A stretch of 23,439 bases of DNA, taken from positions 24,111 through 47,549 of the forward strand of contig CAJUFU010000020.1 in assembly GCA_910585555.1 (NCBI GenBank). The letters run 5' to 3'. Every line of letters starts with the position of its first letter. The stretch's first letter is position 1. Origin of the DNA: an uncultured Lachnospiraceae bacterium. Lineage in GTDB: Bacteria > Bacillota > Clostridia > Lachnospirales > Lachnospiraceae. Below, one piece after another: positions 6,969 to 14,165 of the stretch. The notes beneath the pieces are model-generated. The model did no database searches. It was not told the origin of the DNA and worked only from the letters and a program-made list of their open reading frames with translations. Position numbers and translations under genes: made by a program.

Positions 6969-8280
6969 GAATCATCTCTCCGTATTTTCGTTTGATCTTA
7001 TTGATGCGTTCTTGTTCTTTCTTGGTCATGCCAAACCCCATAAAGCGGCAGGTATGGTCGTTTTTTAGGATGCAGTAGCACATCCGTTTCCAGCTGGGAA
7101 TATCCTTCGTGGATTTGATGTCATCCGTATGGTCCGGAATATCTCCGATAAAGACGACACGGGAATGCTTCATCAAGGTATAGTTAGATACGCCGTTTCG
7201 ACGGATGTTGTATCCGTGGTCCTGAAGCTCCTGAATTACGCTTTCCTCCAGGCCGCCGCCGGTCTTGTGCCAGAATTCGATGGACGTGTTAAATTTTTTG
7301 ACATAGTTGTTGCGCAGTCTTGTGGGAAGGGTGTCTAACAGGAATTTGGTGTAGGTTTCCCAGGTATGCCCCTCAGGCAGTGTGACACTGCGGTATCCCA
7401 TAGCCTTGGTCTTTCCGTAAATGCATCCAAAGTTAGCGCCCCGGACTCTGCCCACCAGCTTCGTCCAGATTTCCGGGTCGATTACCCGGTAGAGATTCAG
7501 GGAATCTTTGGAATAATCATTGAAGGGCGATGCGACGCGCATCTGGTCTATCTTGAGTCCTGCTTTATAGTACAGATCATACAGGCCGTTATAATCATAC
7601 TGAAACCGGTAATTCGCCACCCAGACATCCTGGTTGGACCAGTCATAGAGCGGAGAAGCGCACCAGACATCCTTAAACTGCTTGGTAATCCAACATGCGC
7701 CGTCGTAGCCGTACTTTTTGTTCACAATCCCGCTGTAGCGGTGCAGGGATTCGTCTGCCCGTATGCCCAGCAGGCAGACGGTCTTTTGATAATCATGGGA
7801 CTCTTTATAGAATCTTCCGAACTGCTTGGCAAGGTCTTCCTGGTGCATCCGGTAGCGGTAGTGGTGAAAGGGGTTTTTCAGGGTGATCACATAGGGATAA
7901 TCCGGCATTTTACGGACCCAGATTTCTTCTTTCTTATCGTCCCACGGATACCAGTACATCTCGTAACTGCTAAGGGCAGTCCTGGTGGCCATGGGCAGAC
8001 AGACCCAGTATAGGTCGCATTCCCCTTCCAGAGCCTTAAAAGTCCTTGTGACATAGTCGGTTGTGACGCTGTACTGTGCCTCAAAGTCCTGATGAAACAC
8101 GCCGATTCTGCGCTGAGGATAATATTTTCTTTTGAAGTCTAACAGGAGATTTAGCAAAACACCGCTGTCTTTGCCGCCGCTGAAGGATATGTAGATATTT
8201 GGAAATTCCTGAAACAGGTAGTGAAAGCGTTCCTGTAAGGCATCATATACATTTCTTTTCTCATACCCTTTTATCATCAT
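6958..8280 (-). CDS. ibrA: IbrA-like PAPS reductase-family PP-loop protein (DUF3440)
   Basis: 440 residues. The N-terminal PP-loop ATP-pyrophosphatase motif SGGKDS is at 34-39 in a strand-loop-helix context, as in CysH, TilS and DndC. Other conserved-looking blocks are LLGIRADES, the aromatic-rich CASPLYDWSNQDVW and a C-terminal basic region (about 405-435). Cysteines are scattered (for example near 186, 198 and 286), but I see no CysH-type CGLH catalytic motif. The family adenylates or activates a substrate; for IbrA it is undefined. Translation starts at the first of two ATGs, 9 bases after GGAGAG. The tight, overlapping pairing with ibrB shows they act together. It could be a regulator, as reported in E. 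coli, or a nucleic-acid modification or defence-like enzyme; the latter is only inference from PP-loop plus ParB partnerships such as Dnd. Confidence 0.88.
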   Translation of the reverse strand: MMIKGYEKRNVYDALQERFHYLFQEFPNIYISFSGGKDSGVLLNLLLDFKRKYYPQRRIGVFHQDFEAQYSVTTDYVTRTFKALEGECDLYWVCLPMATRTALSSYEMYWYPWDDKKEEIWVRKMPDYPYVITLKNPFHHYRYRMHQEDLAKQFGRFYKESHDYQKTVCLLGIRADESLHRYSGIVNKKYGYDGACWITKQFKDVWCASPLYDWSNQDVWVANYRFQYDYNGLYDLYYKAGLKIDQMRVASPFNDYSKDSLNLYRVIDPEIWTKLVGRVRGANFGCIYGKTKAMGYRSVTLPEGHTWETYTKFLLDTLPTRLRNNYVKKFNTSIEFWHKTGGGLEESVIQELQDHGYNIRRNGVSNYTLMKHSRVVFIGDIPDHTDDIKSTKDIPSWKRMCYCILKNDHTCRFMGFGMTKKEQERINKIKRKYGEMIHDK

Positions 8281-8331
8281 AGTATGTCTCTCTCCAAGTT
8301 GTCTACCTAATAGAGTGCTGACTCTGCGTCA

Positions 8332-8361
8332 ATTGTACCACACTATTTCCAAATTTTTCCA
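8332..8361 (-). promoter_or_regulatory. Promoter of the ibrAB pair
   Basis: On the minus strand TGGAAA (8361-8356) and TACAAT (8337-8332) are separated by 18 bases, and TG directly ahead makes it an extended -10. The region 8340-8420 is AT-rich and contains three similar TTTCCAA words (about 8345, 8356 and 8413) whose meaning is unclear. Confidence 0.5.
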
Positions 8362-8435
8362 ATTTTCATCATTTTTTAAGTAATAGGAGAAATCAGAAAA
8401 GAGGCTGAATGTAATTTCCAAATAGAATCTGCGTC

Positions 8436-8464
8436 TTGACAAGCGGTCTGTGTCATTCTATAAA
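8436..8464 (+). promoter_or_regulatory. Promoter of nanQ-nanK with inverted repeat in the spacer
   Basis: A consensus TTGACA (8436-8441) and TATAAA (8459-8464) lie 17 bases apart. TGACA (8437-8441) and TGTCA (8451-8455) form an inverted repeat across the spacer, a possible regulator site. GAGGGAG at 8491-8497 is the ribosome binding site for the ATG at 8502. Confidence 0.75.
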
Positions 8465-8501
8465 AGAAGTAACAGAAGATACAGGAAAGTGAGGGAGCAG
8501 T

Positions 8502-8957
8502 ATGATTTATGACAAGATAGCCAACGGGGGGCGGTATTTGGGCATAAGCAGTTACCTGGACAAGGCGCTGCGGTTTATGATGGATACGGATTTGGCGTCT
8601 TTAGAGGACGGCAGACATGAGATTGACGGAGACAATGTCTTCGTGAATGTGATGTGCGCGAATACCAAGGCGGATAAGAAGGAATATGAGTTCCATGAGA
8701 AGTATTATGATATCCAGATTGATTTAGAGGGGGCGGAAGACGTTCTGTTTTCTACTGCCTTTGAGGAAATTACGATACCCTACGAGGAGAGTGGGGATAT
8801 CGGCAGGGGCACTGCGGTGTGCGAAGTCTGCTGCCATCTGACGCCTGGCAGGTTTGTGATCTGTGAACCCCAGGAGCCGCATCTTCCGGTACTTGCTGTG
8901 CAGGGCAGGGAAGAGCCGGTGCGGAAAGCCGTCTTCAAGGTGCGTAAGCAGGGATAA
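8502..8957 (+). CDS. nanQ: YhcH/YjgK/YiaL (DUF386) family protein, probable sialic acid anomerase
   Basis: 151 residues, full length for the family. The cupin-like core carries EFHEKYYDIQIDLEGAED (about 66-84) and the C-terminal EPQEPHLP segment, whose His and Glu residues would bind a metal. E. coli YhcH (NanQ) has been described as an anomerase that opens alpha-Neu5Ac, the form released by sialidases, to the form used by the lyase. Here it is the first gene after a strong promoter, and nanK starts 36 bases after its stop, which fits that role. DUF386 proteins also occur with other sugars, so the substrate assignment depends on context. Confidence 0.85.
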   Translation: MIYDKIANGGRYLGISSYLDKALRFMMDTDLASLEDGRHEIDGDNVFVNVMCANTKADKKEYEFHEKYYDIQIDLEGAEDVLFSTAFEEITIPYEESGDIGRGTAVCEVCCHLTPGRFVICEPQEPHLPVLAVQGREEPVRKAVFKVRKQG

Positions 8958-8992
8958 CGGGGGCGGTCTACAGAGAAGAAGTGAGGTAAAAG

Positions 8993-9895
8993 ATGAGGAT
9001 AGCAGTGGTAGATATCGGCGGAACCTGTATCAAATCGGGCTTGTGGGAAGCGGATGAGATAAAGGATATCCGGGAGACGGAGACGGAGGCCCTTTTGGGC
9101 GGCGCCCATGTGATGCGCAAAGTCTTGGAGATTCTGAAAGGATATGAAGATTTTCAGGCTGTGGGCATCAGTACAGCGGGGCAGGTGAATACGGCGGAGG
9201 GAACGATTTTGTATGCCAACGACAATATTCCCGGGTATACAGGGACCAAAATCCGGGAGACCGTTGAAAACATGTTCCATGTGCCGACGGCAGTGCTGAA
9301 TGATGTGAACAGCGCTGCGGCGGGGGAGGCATTTTACGGGGCAGGCAGAGGGCATAAAGAATTCCTGTGTCTGACCTATGGAACGGGCGTGGGCGGCGCC
9401 ATTGTCATAGACGGGGAAGTCTATAACGGTTCCGGCTATTCTGCGGGAGAGTTTGGAGGGATTGTGGTTCATCCTGAGGACAGGAATCCGGCCCAGGATA
9501 TGTTCAGCGGATGTTATGAGCGGTATGCCTCCACTACGGCCCTGGTACGGCTTGTGGGCAGCAGTTTTCCGGAACTGAAAAACGGGCGGGAAATATTTGC
9601 CAGACGAAAGGTGCCCAAAGTACAGGAGCTGATCGACCAGTGGATTATGGAAATTGTGTACGGTCTGGTGACACTGGTACATATTTTCAATCCATCCATG
9701 ATTGTGCTTGGCGGGGGGATTATGGAGCAGGCATATGTGGTGCAGGAGGTAAGAGAGAAACTGGAAGGGCAGATCATGTCTTCTTTTCGTCAAGTTAAGA
9801 TTGTTCAGGCACAGCTTGGCAACCTGGCGGGTATGCTCGGTGCAGCGAAGGCGGCACAGAAGGAATATGATAAGAGAAAGCAAAATATAGGATAA
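8993..9895 (+). CDS. nanK: ROK-family sugar kinase, probable N-acetylmannosamine kinase
   Basis: 300 residues. The phosphate-binding start VDIGGTCIKSG (6-16), the catalytic D104 in LNDVNSAAAGE and the second glycine loop YGTGVGGAI (129-137) are all present. The kinase would make ManNAc-6-phosphate from ManNAc and ATP. The usual ROK zinc motif (C-x-C-G-x-x-G-C) after the GE-x-G helix is absent. Only one Cys (C174) remains, and HPEDRNPAQD replaces the HxxGH-like region, so structural zinc is probably not bound. Some Firmicutes NanK proteins also lack zinc. It follows nanQ in the same direction and ends at a strong terminator. GTGAGG about 10 bases upstream is the ribosome binding site. Without context it could be a glucokinase-like ROK protein. 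Confidence 0.85.
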   Translation: MRIAVVDIGGTCIKSGLWEADEIKDIRETETEALLGGAHVMRKVLEILKGYEDFQAVGISTAGQVNTAEGTILYANDNIPGYTGTKIRETVENMFHVPTAVLNDVNSAAAGEAFYGAGRGHKEFLCLTYGTGVGGAIVIDGEVYNGSGYSAGEFGGIVVHPEDRNPAQDMFSGCYERYASTTALVRLVGSSFPELKNGREIFARRKVPKVQELIDQWIMEIVYGLVTLVHIFNPSMIVLGGGIMEQAYVVQEVREKLEGQIMSSFRQVKIVQAQLGNLAGMLGAAKAAQKEYDKRKQNIG

Positions 9896-9921
9896 AGAAA
9901 ATCGTAATAGGACAAAACCAA

Positions 9922-9947
9922 GGCTGCCATAATGGCGGCCTTTTTTT
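9922..9947 (+). terminator. Rho-independent terminator after nanK
   Basis: GGCTGCC (9922-9928) pairs with GGCGGCC (9934-9940) with one wobble. The loop is 5 bases and seven T follow. It closes the nanQ-nanK transcript. Confidence 0.85.
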
Positions 9948-10030
9948 GCATGTATAAACAAGAAAATGTAAAAAATATACAAAAATGTGACCTGGAAAAT
10001 AGCAATGAGTTATAAAATAGACAAAACGAG

Positions 10031-10088
10031 TGAAAGTATTTTCATAACAACCCAACTTCATTGAAAACAATTTCAGAAATGTTATAAT
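10031..10088 (+). promoter_or_regulatory. nanE-nanA promoter with two TGAAA-N4-TTTCA operators
   Basis: The promoter has TTGAAA (10061-10066), 16 bases, then TATAAT (10083-10088) with an extended TG at 10080-10081. Two palindromes of the same form are seen: TGAAA-GTAT-TTTCA at 10031-10044 and TGAAA-ACAA-TTTCA at 10062-10075. The second overlaps the -35 box. The sites start 31 bp apart, about three helical turns. The RpiR-family protein encoded at 12554 is the natural candidate to bind them, by inference from clustering. Confidence 0.75.
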
Positions 10089-10126
10089 CGGCTTACAAAA
10101 CAAAAAAGAAAAGAGGCGATGAAAGA

Positions 10127-10828
10127 TTGATAGAGAGTAAAGTGAAGCAGTTACAAGGAAAACTGATTGTTTCCTGTCAGGCGCTTCCTCATGAACCGCT
10201 GCATTCTTCCTTTATCATGGGAAGAATGGCTTTGGCTGCGAAAGAGGGCGGGGCATTGGGTATCCGTGCGAATACGAAAGAAGATATTCAGGAGATTCAG
10301 ACCCAGGTTGACTTACCGGTGATCGGCATTGTAAAGCGGGATTATGAGGACAGCACAGTCTACATAACGCCTACCATGAAAGAAATTGACGAGTTGATGG
10401 AAGTGAAGCCGGAGATTATCGCGCTCGATGCGACCGGAGCGCTCAGGCCGGGGGGAGTGACCCTGGATGACTTTTTCCACCAGATCAAAGACAAATATCC
10501 TGACCAGCTATGGATGGCAGACTGCTCCACGGTGGAGGAGGCGCTTCATGCGGATGAGCTTGGTTTTGATTTTATCGGGACCACGATGGTCGGTTATACG
10601 CCCCAGAGCCAAGGGGACAGGATTGAAGAAAACGATTTTGAGATTATGAGAAAGATAATTGCCAATGTGAAGCACAGAGTGATTGCAGAGGGCAATATCA
10701 ATACGCCGCAAAAGGCAAAACGAGTGATAGAGCTGGGCGCATTCAGCGTAGTGGTGGGTTCCATTATCACCAGGCCTCAGTTGATTACGAAGGCGTTTGC
10801 GCAGGCTTTGGAAGAAGAGAACGCTTAA
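10127..10828 (+). CDS. nanE: N-acetylmannosamine-6-phosphate 2-epimerase
   Basis: 233 residues, the usual NanE length, as a TIM barrel. It has LIVSCQALPHEPLHS (about 13-27), the catalytic lysine K70 in VIGIVKRDY, LDATGALRP, MADCSTVEE and the phosphate-binding end (AEGNINTP, then VVGSIITRP). It converts ManNAc-6-P to GlcNAc-6-P in the cytoplasm. The start is TTG at 10127 with GAGG 10 bases upstream. The nearby ATG at 10119 reads only three codons before a stop and is not the start, although it could act as a tiny leader. nanA follows 55 bases later on the same transcript. Confidence 0.95.
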   Translation: MIESKVKQLQGKLIVSCQALPHEPLHSSFIMGRMALAAKEGGALGIRANTKEDIQEIQTQVDLPVIGIVKRDYEDSTVYITPTMKEIDELMEVKPEIIALDATGALRPGGVTLDDFFHQIKDKYPDQLWMADCSTVEEALHADELGFDFIGTTMVGYTPQSQGDRIEENDFEIMRKIIANVKHRVIAEGNINTPQKAKRVIELGAFSVVVGSIITRPQLITKAFAQALEEENA

Positions 10829-10883
10829 AAGAAATCATTGTCTGTGAAGCGGAGCGCAGTTGAGGGAAGGAGTAAGGATTAGA

Positions 10884-11804
10884 ATGAGAAATTTGGATAA
10901 ATACAAAGGCGTGATTCCGGCCTTTTATGCATGTTATGACGAAGAAGGAAATGTCAGCCCGGAGAGGGTGCGCGCATTGACCAGATATTTTGTTGACAAA
11001 GGGGTCAAGGGTGTTTATGTGAATGGTTCTTCGGGAGAATGCATTTACCAGGGCGTGGAGGAACGCAAGATTGTTCTGGAGAACGTGATGGAGGCGGCCG
11101 AGGGTAAGCTTACCATTATCGCCCATGTGGCATGTAACAATACGAAAGACAGTCAGGAACTGGCAGTCCATGCACAGAAGCTCGGGGCAGACGCGATCGC
11201 ATGTATTCCGCCGATTTATTTCCATCTGCCGGAATATGCCATCGCAGAATACTGGAACGACATCAGCAGTGCGGCACCTGACACAGATTTTATCATCTAT
11301 AATATTCCCCAGCTGGCAGGTGTGGCGCTGACCCAGAGCCTGTTTGCAAAAATGCGGGAGAATCCGCGGGTTATCGGTGTTAAGAATTCTTCTATGCCGG
11401 TGCAGGACATTCAGATGTTTAAGCAGGCAGGCGGAGAGGATTACATTATTTTCAACGGTCCTGATGAGCAGTTTATCAGCGGACGTGTGATCGGTGCAGA
11501 GGGAGCCATTGGCGGGACCTTCGGCGTGATGCCGCAGCTGTACCTGAAGATGGATGAGCTTGTCCGTGCCGGAAAGATGGAAGAGGCATGTAAGATACAG
11601 TATGCAGTTGATGCAGTGATATACAAAATGTGCAGTGCCCACGGCAATCTGTATGCCGTGATCAAGGAAATCCTGCGCATCAACGAAAATCTTACCATCG
11701 GCAGTGTGCGTAAGCCATTGGCCGGCCTGATTCCGGAAGATATGCCGGTTGTGGAAGAGGCTGCAAAGATGATACGTGATGCGGAGGAAACTTTCCTGCA
11801 CTAG
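10884..11804 (+). CDS. nanA: N-acetylneuraminate lyase (DapA/NAL superfamily)
   Basis: 306 residues forming a TIM barrel. It has the GSSGE motif at 48-52 (GSTGE in E. coli NanA), which binds the carboxylate. Y139 lies in IIYNIPQLAGV and the Schiff-base lysine K167 in VIGVKNSS. It splits Neu5Ac into ManNAc and pyruvate. The ATG at 10884 is preferred over an upstream TTG because AAGGAG lies 10 bases upstream and the family N-terminus (KYKGVIPAFYACYDE) begins just after it. Its TAG overlaps the stop codon of the convergent esterase gene (shared CTAG at 11801-11804), so no terminator fits between them. Confidence 0.95.
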   Translation: MRNLDKYKGVIPAFYACYDEEGNVSPERVRALTRYFVDKGVKGVYVNGSSGECIYQGVEERKIVLENVMEAAEGKLTIIAHVACNNTKDSQELAVHAQKLGADAIACIPPIYFHLPEYAIAEYWNDISSAAPDTDFIIYNIPQLAGVALTQSLFAKMRENPRVIGVKNSSMPVQDIQMFKQAGGEDYIIFNGPDEQFISGRVIGAEGAIGGTFGVMPQLYLKMDELVRAGKMEEACKIQYAVDAVIYKMCSAHGNLYAVIKEILRINENLTIGSVRKPLAGLIPEDMPVVEEAAKMIRDAEETFLH

Positions 11805-12451
11805 CAGATGTCGGGGATGAGACTTGCAAGCTTTTTGGCAAGACACCGGTGGGCCTCCAGACTCAAGTGCATATGGTCGTAGGGATACATTCCCACACCG
11901 GGAATCGTGGCGGCATCCAGGAAATGACAGTGCAGCAGTTTGGCTTTCTGTTCATAAAGAGGTGCCAGCGCCAGGGATTTTTCCCGGCAGCCCTTTCCCA
12001 TTTCGGGGCCGATTTCGGTTTCGTAGTAACCTTCTTCTATGGGAGGAGGAGCGATGATGAGAATGTTGGGTTCACTGCGCCAGGCTTCTTTGGTTTGAAG
12101 CGCTTTGACGGTCAACCGTTCGAGTCCCTTTGCAATATTTCCGGGAGTAGCACAGAAACGCTCTTTGACATCGTTGGTTCCCAGCATAATGATGAGCAGG
12201 TCAAGAGGCTCATGGGTCATCATGCAGGAATGAATATAGGAAAAGCCGTTTAAGCCCTCGAAAAGGGGATCCTCAAAGGAAGTGGTTCTACCGCTTAATC
12301 CTTCTTCCCGGACGAGGTAGCCAGGTCCTAACAGATCGGCAAGAAGGCAGGTCCAGCGCTCTTTATGTGTGAAACGCCCCATGTTGGACGAATTGTAGCC
12401 ATGGGTATTGGAATCGCCGAAACATACGATTGTTTTGGGTGTTGTGTCCAT
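11801..12451 (-). CDS. SGNH/GDSL-family hydrolase, possible sialate O-acetylesterase
   Basis: 216 residues. The SGNH blocks are all visible: FGDSNTHG with nucleophile S14, G54 in LSGRTT, GTND with N93, and the catalytic pair D192-x-x-H195. There is no signal peptide, so it acts in the cytoplasm. Such enzymes remove acyl groups. Placed inside a sialic-acid cluster, it may remove O-acetyl groups from imported sialic acids; that is inference from position. The start at 12451 is supported by AAGGAGA 9 bases upstream. The upstream in-frame ATG at 12562 is outside the likely transcript. It is the only minus-strand gene in the cluster, tail-to-tail with nanA and divergent from the RpiR gene. Confidence 0.85.
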   Translation of the reverse strand: MDTTPKTIVCFGDSNTHGYNSSNMGRFTHKERWTCLLADLLGPGYLVREEGLSGRTTSFEDPLFEGLNGFSYIHSCMMTHEPLDLLIIMLGTNDVKERFCATPGNIAKGLERLTVKALQTKEAWRSEPNILIIAPPPIEEGYYETEIGPEMGKGCREKSLALAPLYEQKAKLLHCHFLDAATIPGVGMYPYDHMHLSLEAHRCLAKKLASLIPDIC

Positions 12452-12453
12452 CG

Positions 12454-12508
12454 AAACAAATCTCCTTTGTTTTTTTCTATCATAGCACTTAAGGAGATGA
12501 AAGAGCAA
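12454..12508 (-). promoter_or_regulatory. Promoter and Shine-Dalgarno-spanning inverted repeat of the esterase gene
   Basis: On the minus strand TTGCTC (12508-12503), 18 bases, then TATGAT (12484-12479) with extended TG form a plausible promoter. AAACAAA (12454-12460) and TTTGTTT (12466-12472) form a perfect 7-bp inverted repeat whose 5-base centre is part of the ribosome binding site, so it could bind a regulator or mask translation. Confidence 0.45.
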
Positions 12509-12553
12509 CCAAAAGCGCCTGGATAACGATATCAGAAAACGGCAGGGGAGTAT

Positions 12554-13384
12554 ATGAATCATTATATCAAATCAATCGTTCCCATTGTGGAAGCGAAATA
12601 TGACAGTTTCACAAATGTTGAGAAGAGTATCGCTGATTTTTTTATACAGAATCAAGAGTTAATGGATTTTTCCGCACAGAGTGTGGCGAAAGAGATTTTT
12701 GTATCCGAGGCATCCCTTTCCAGGTTTGCCAAGAAATGCGGTTTTCACGGATACAGGGAATTTATTTATCAGTATGAAAAGGGTTTTACGCAGAAAAGCG
12801 AAGTGGTGGCAGGCAGCACCAAGAGGGTCCTGAATACTTACCAGGATCTTCTGAATAAGACATACAGCCTGATGGATGAAGCGCAGATTGCCAGGGTGAT
12901 CAAATACCTGTTTGAGGCGGAGCGGGTGGTGGCGTGCGGGAAAGGAAGCTCCGGGCTTGCCGCCAGTGAGATGGAAAACCGTTTCATGAGAATCGGGGTG
13001 GACATTGATTCCCTGCAGGATACAGACCGGATGCGTATGCAGTCCGTATTCTTAGATAAAAGAAGTCTGGTCTGCGGCCTGACACTCAGCGGTGAGACGG
13101 AAGGCGTGCTGTATCTTTTAAAAGAGGCCCACAAAAAGGGTGCAAAGACAATCATATTCACTGCCAATGATAAGGATATTTATACGGATTTTTGCAGTGA
13201 GGTGGTACTGGTGGCATCTTTGAATTACTTAAACTACGGCAATGTCATATCACCCCAGTTTCCGCTCCTTTTAATGCTGGACATTATCTATAACTTTTAT
13301 GTCAGCAGTGAAAAGTACCAGAAGGCAGAGATGTATGATGATACCCTTCGGGCACTGAAATCAGGACATTCACAGATTTCCTGA
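12554..13384 (+). CDS. nanR: RpiR-family transcriptional regulator, probable sialic acid regulator
   Basis: 276 residues. The N-terminal RpiR-type helix-turn-helix has TNVEKSIADFF and VSEASLSRFAKKCGFHGYREF at about 20-70. The C-terminal SIS domain (about 110-250) has GKGSSG near 129-134 and LTLSGETEGV near 177-185, which bind phosphosugars. In Clostridium perfringens an RpiR-type NanR represses sialic-acid genes and is relieved by ManNAc-6-P; by analogy this protein would do the same. Candidate sites are the TGAAA-N4-TTTCA palindromes at 10031-10075. GGGGAG at about 12544-12549 is the ribosome binding site. The YesL-like gene and transporter follow in the same direction. Other phosphosugar regulators share the fold, so the symbol rests on context. 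Confidence 0.85.
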   Translation: MNHYIKSIVPIVEAKYDSFTNVEKSIADFFIQNQELMDFSAQSVAKEIFVSEASLSRFAKKCGFHGYREFIYQYEKGFTQKSEVVAGSTKRVLNTYQDLLNKTYSLMDEAQIARVIKYLFEAERVVACGKGSSGLAASEMENRFMRIGVDIDSLQDTDRMRMQSVFLDKRSLVCGLTLSGETEGVLYLLKEAHKKGAKTIIFTANDKDIYTDFCSEVVLVASLNYLNYGNVISPQFPLLLMLDIIYNFYVSSEKYQKAEMYDDTLRALKSGHSQIS

Positions 13385-13424
13385 CAACAGGATGACAGAT
13401 GGATTGGTAAAGGAGCAGCGTGCA

Positions 13425-14087
13425 ATGTGGAAGGATATTTTTAATCCCGAAAATTTGTTTTTCAGAATGTTAGCCAGAGGCGTGGATTTGATAGGACTGT
13501 CCTTATTATGGGTGCTTTTATGCATACCCATTGTCACGGCAGGTTCCGCCACGGCAGCCTTGTATTATACGGTGGTGAAGGTCTTTCGGCATGGACGGGA
13601 GGATGCGTTTACCACCTATCTGAAAGCTTTTAAAGACAATTTAAAGCAGGGAATACCGGTCACTTTGGTATGTGTGCCGGCGGCTGTATTTCTGGCATGG
13701 GGTTATAACGTTATGGTACATAACATTTCCACTTCCCCAGGGGTCGTCATGTATATGGCTTATTATGTGGCTTTGCTGGTTCCAATGGGCGTTTTATGCT
13801 ATCTGTTCCCGCTGATGGGACGGTTTGCATTCCGGACGCCGGCATTGATACGCACCGCTTTCGTCCTGGCATTCAGGCATCTGCCGTCCACGGTGATTAT
13901 TGTGATGCTGACAGTGGAGATGACCATTGTCACGATACAGAAGTGGTGGCCCCTTCTGGTGGCGCCGGTACTGACAATGCTGTTATCCTCTCTGTTCTTG
14001 GAGAAGATTTTCCCCAAATATTTAAGCGGGGAAGAAATTGCAGTGCTGACGGATTCGAAAGAGGCTGCGGAGGATTTTTGCAGATAA
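13425..14087 (+). CDS. DUF624 (YesL-like) integral membrane protein
   Basis: 220 residues with about five hydrophobic segments (near 18-45, 72-95, 105-130, 145-165 and 168-185). The N-terminal FNPEN...F pattern is typical of DUF624/YesL. These proteins are very often encoded beside CUT1 sugar ABC transporters in Firmicutes; their function is unproven, and an accessory or assembly role is usually supposed. The start at 13425 is chosen because AAAGGAG lies 9 bases upstream and the family begins MxxxxFNP; the in-frame ATG at 13392 has no good ribosome binding site. It sits between the RpiR gene and the substrate-binding protein. Confidence 0.8.
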   Translation: MWKDIFNPENLFFRMLARGVDLIGLSLLWVLLCIPIVTAGSATAALYYTVVKVFRHGREDAFTTYLKAFKDNLKQGIPVTLVCVPAAVFLAWGYNVMVHNISTSPGVVMYMAYYVALLVPMGVLCYLFPLMGRFAFRTPALIRTAFVLAFRHLPSTVIIVMLTVEMTIVTIQKWWPLLVAPVLTMLLSSLFLEKIFPKYLSGEEIAVLTDSKEAAEDFCR

Positions 14088-14165
14088 CCTATATGCTATT
14101 TTATATGGGTTTATCTGAAAAAATAAATGTACTATCAACAAAATAAAGAAAAAGGAGAGAGATTT

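Noticed and set aside
10119..10130. ATG at 10119 as the start of nanE
   Set aside because: It reads three codons and stops. The TTG at 10127 opens the full NanE frame with GAGG at proper spacing.
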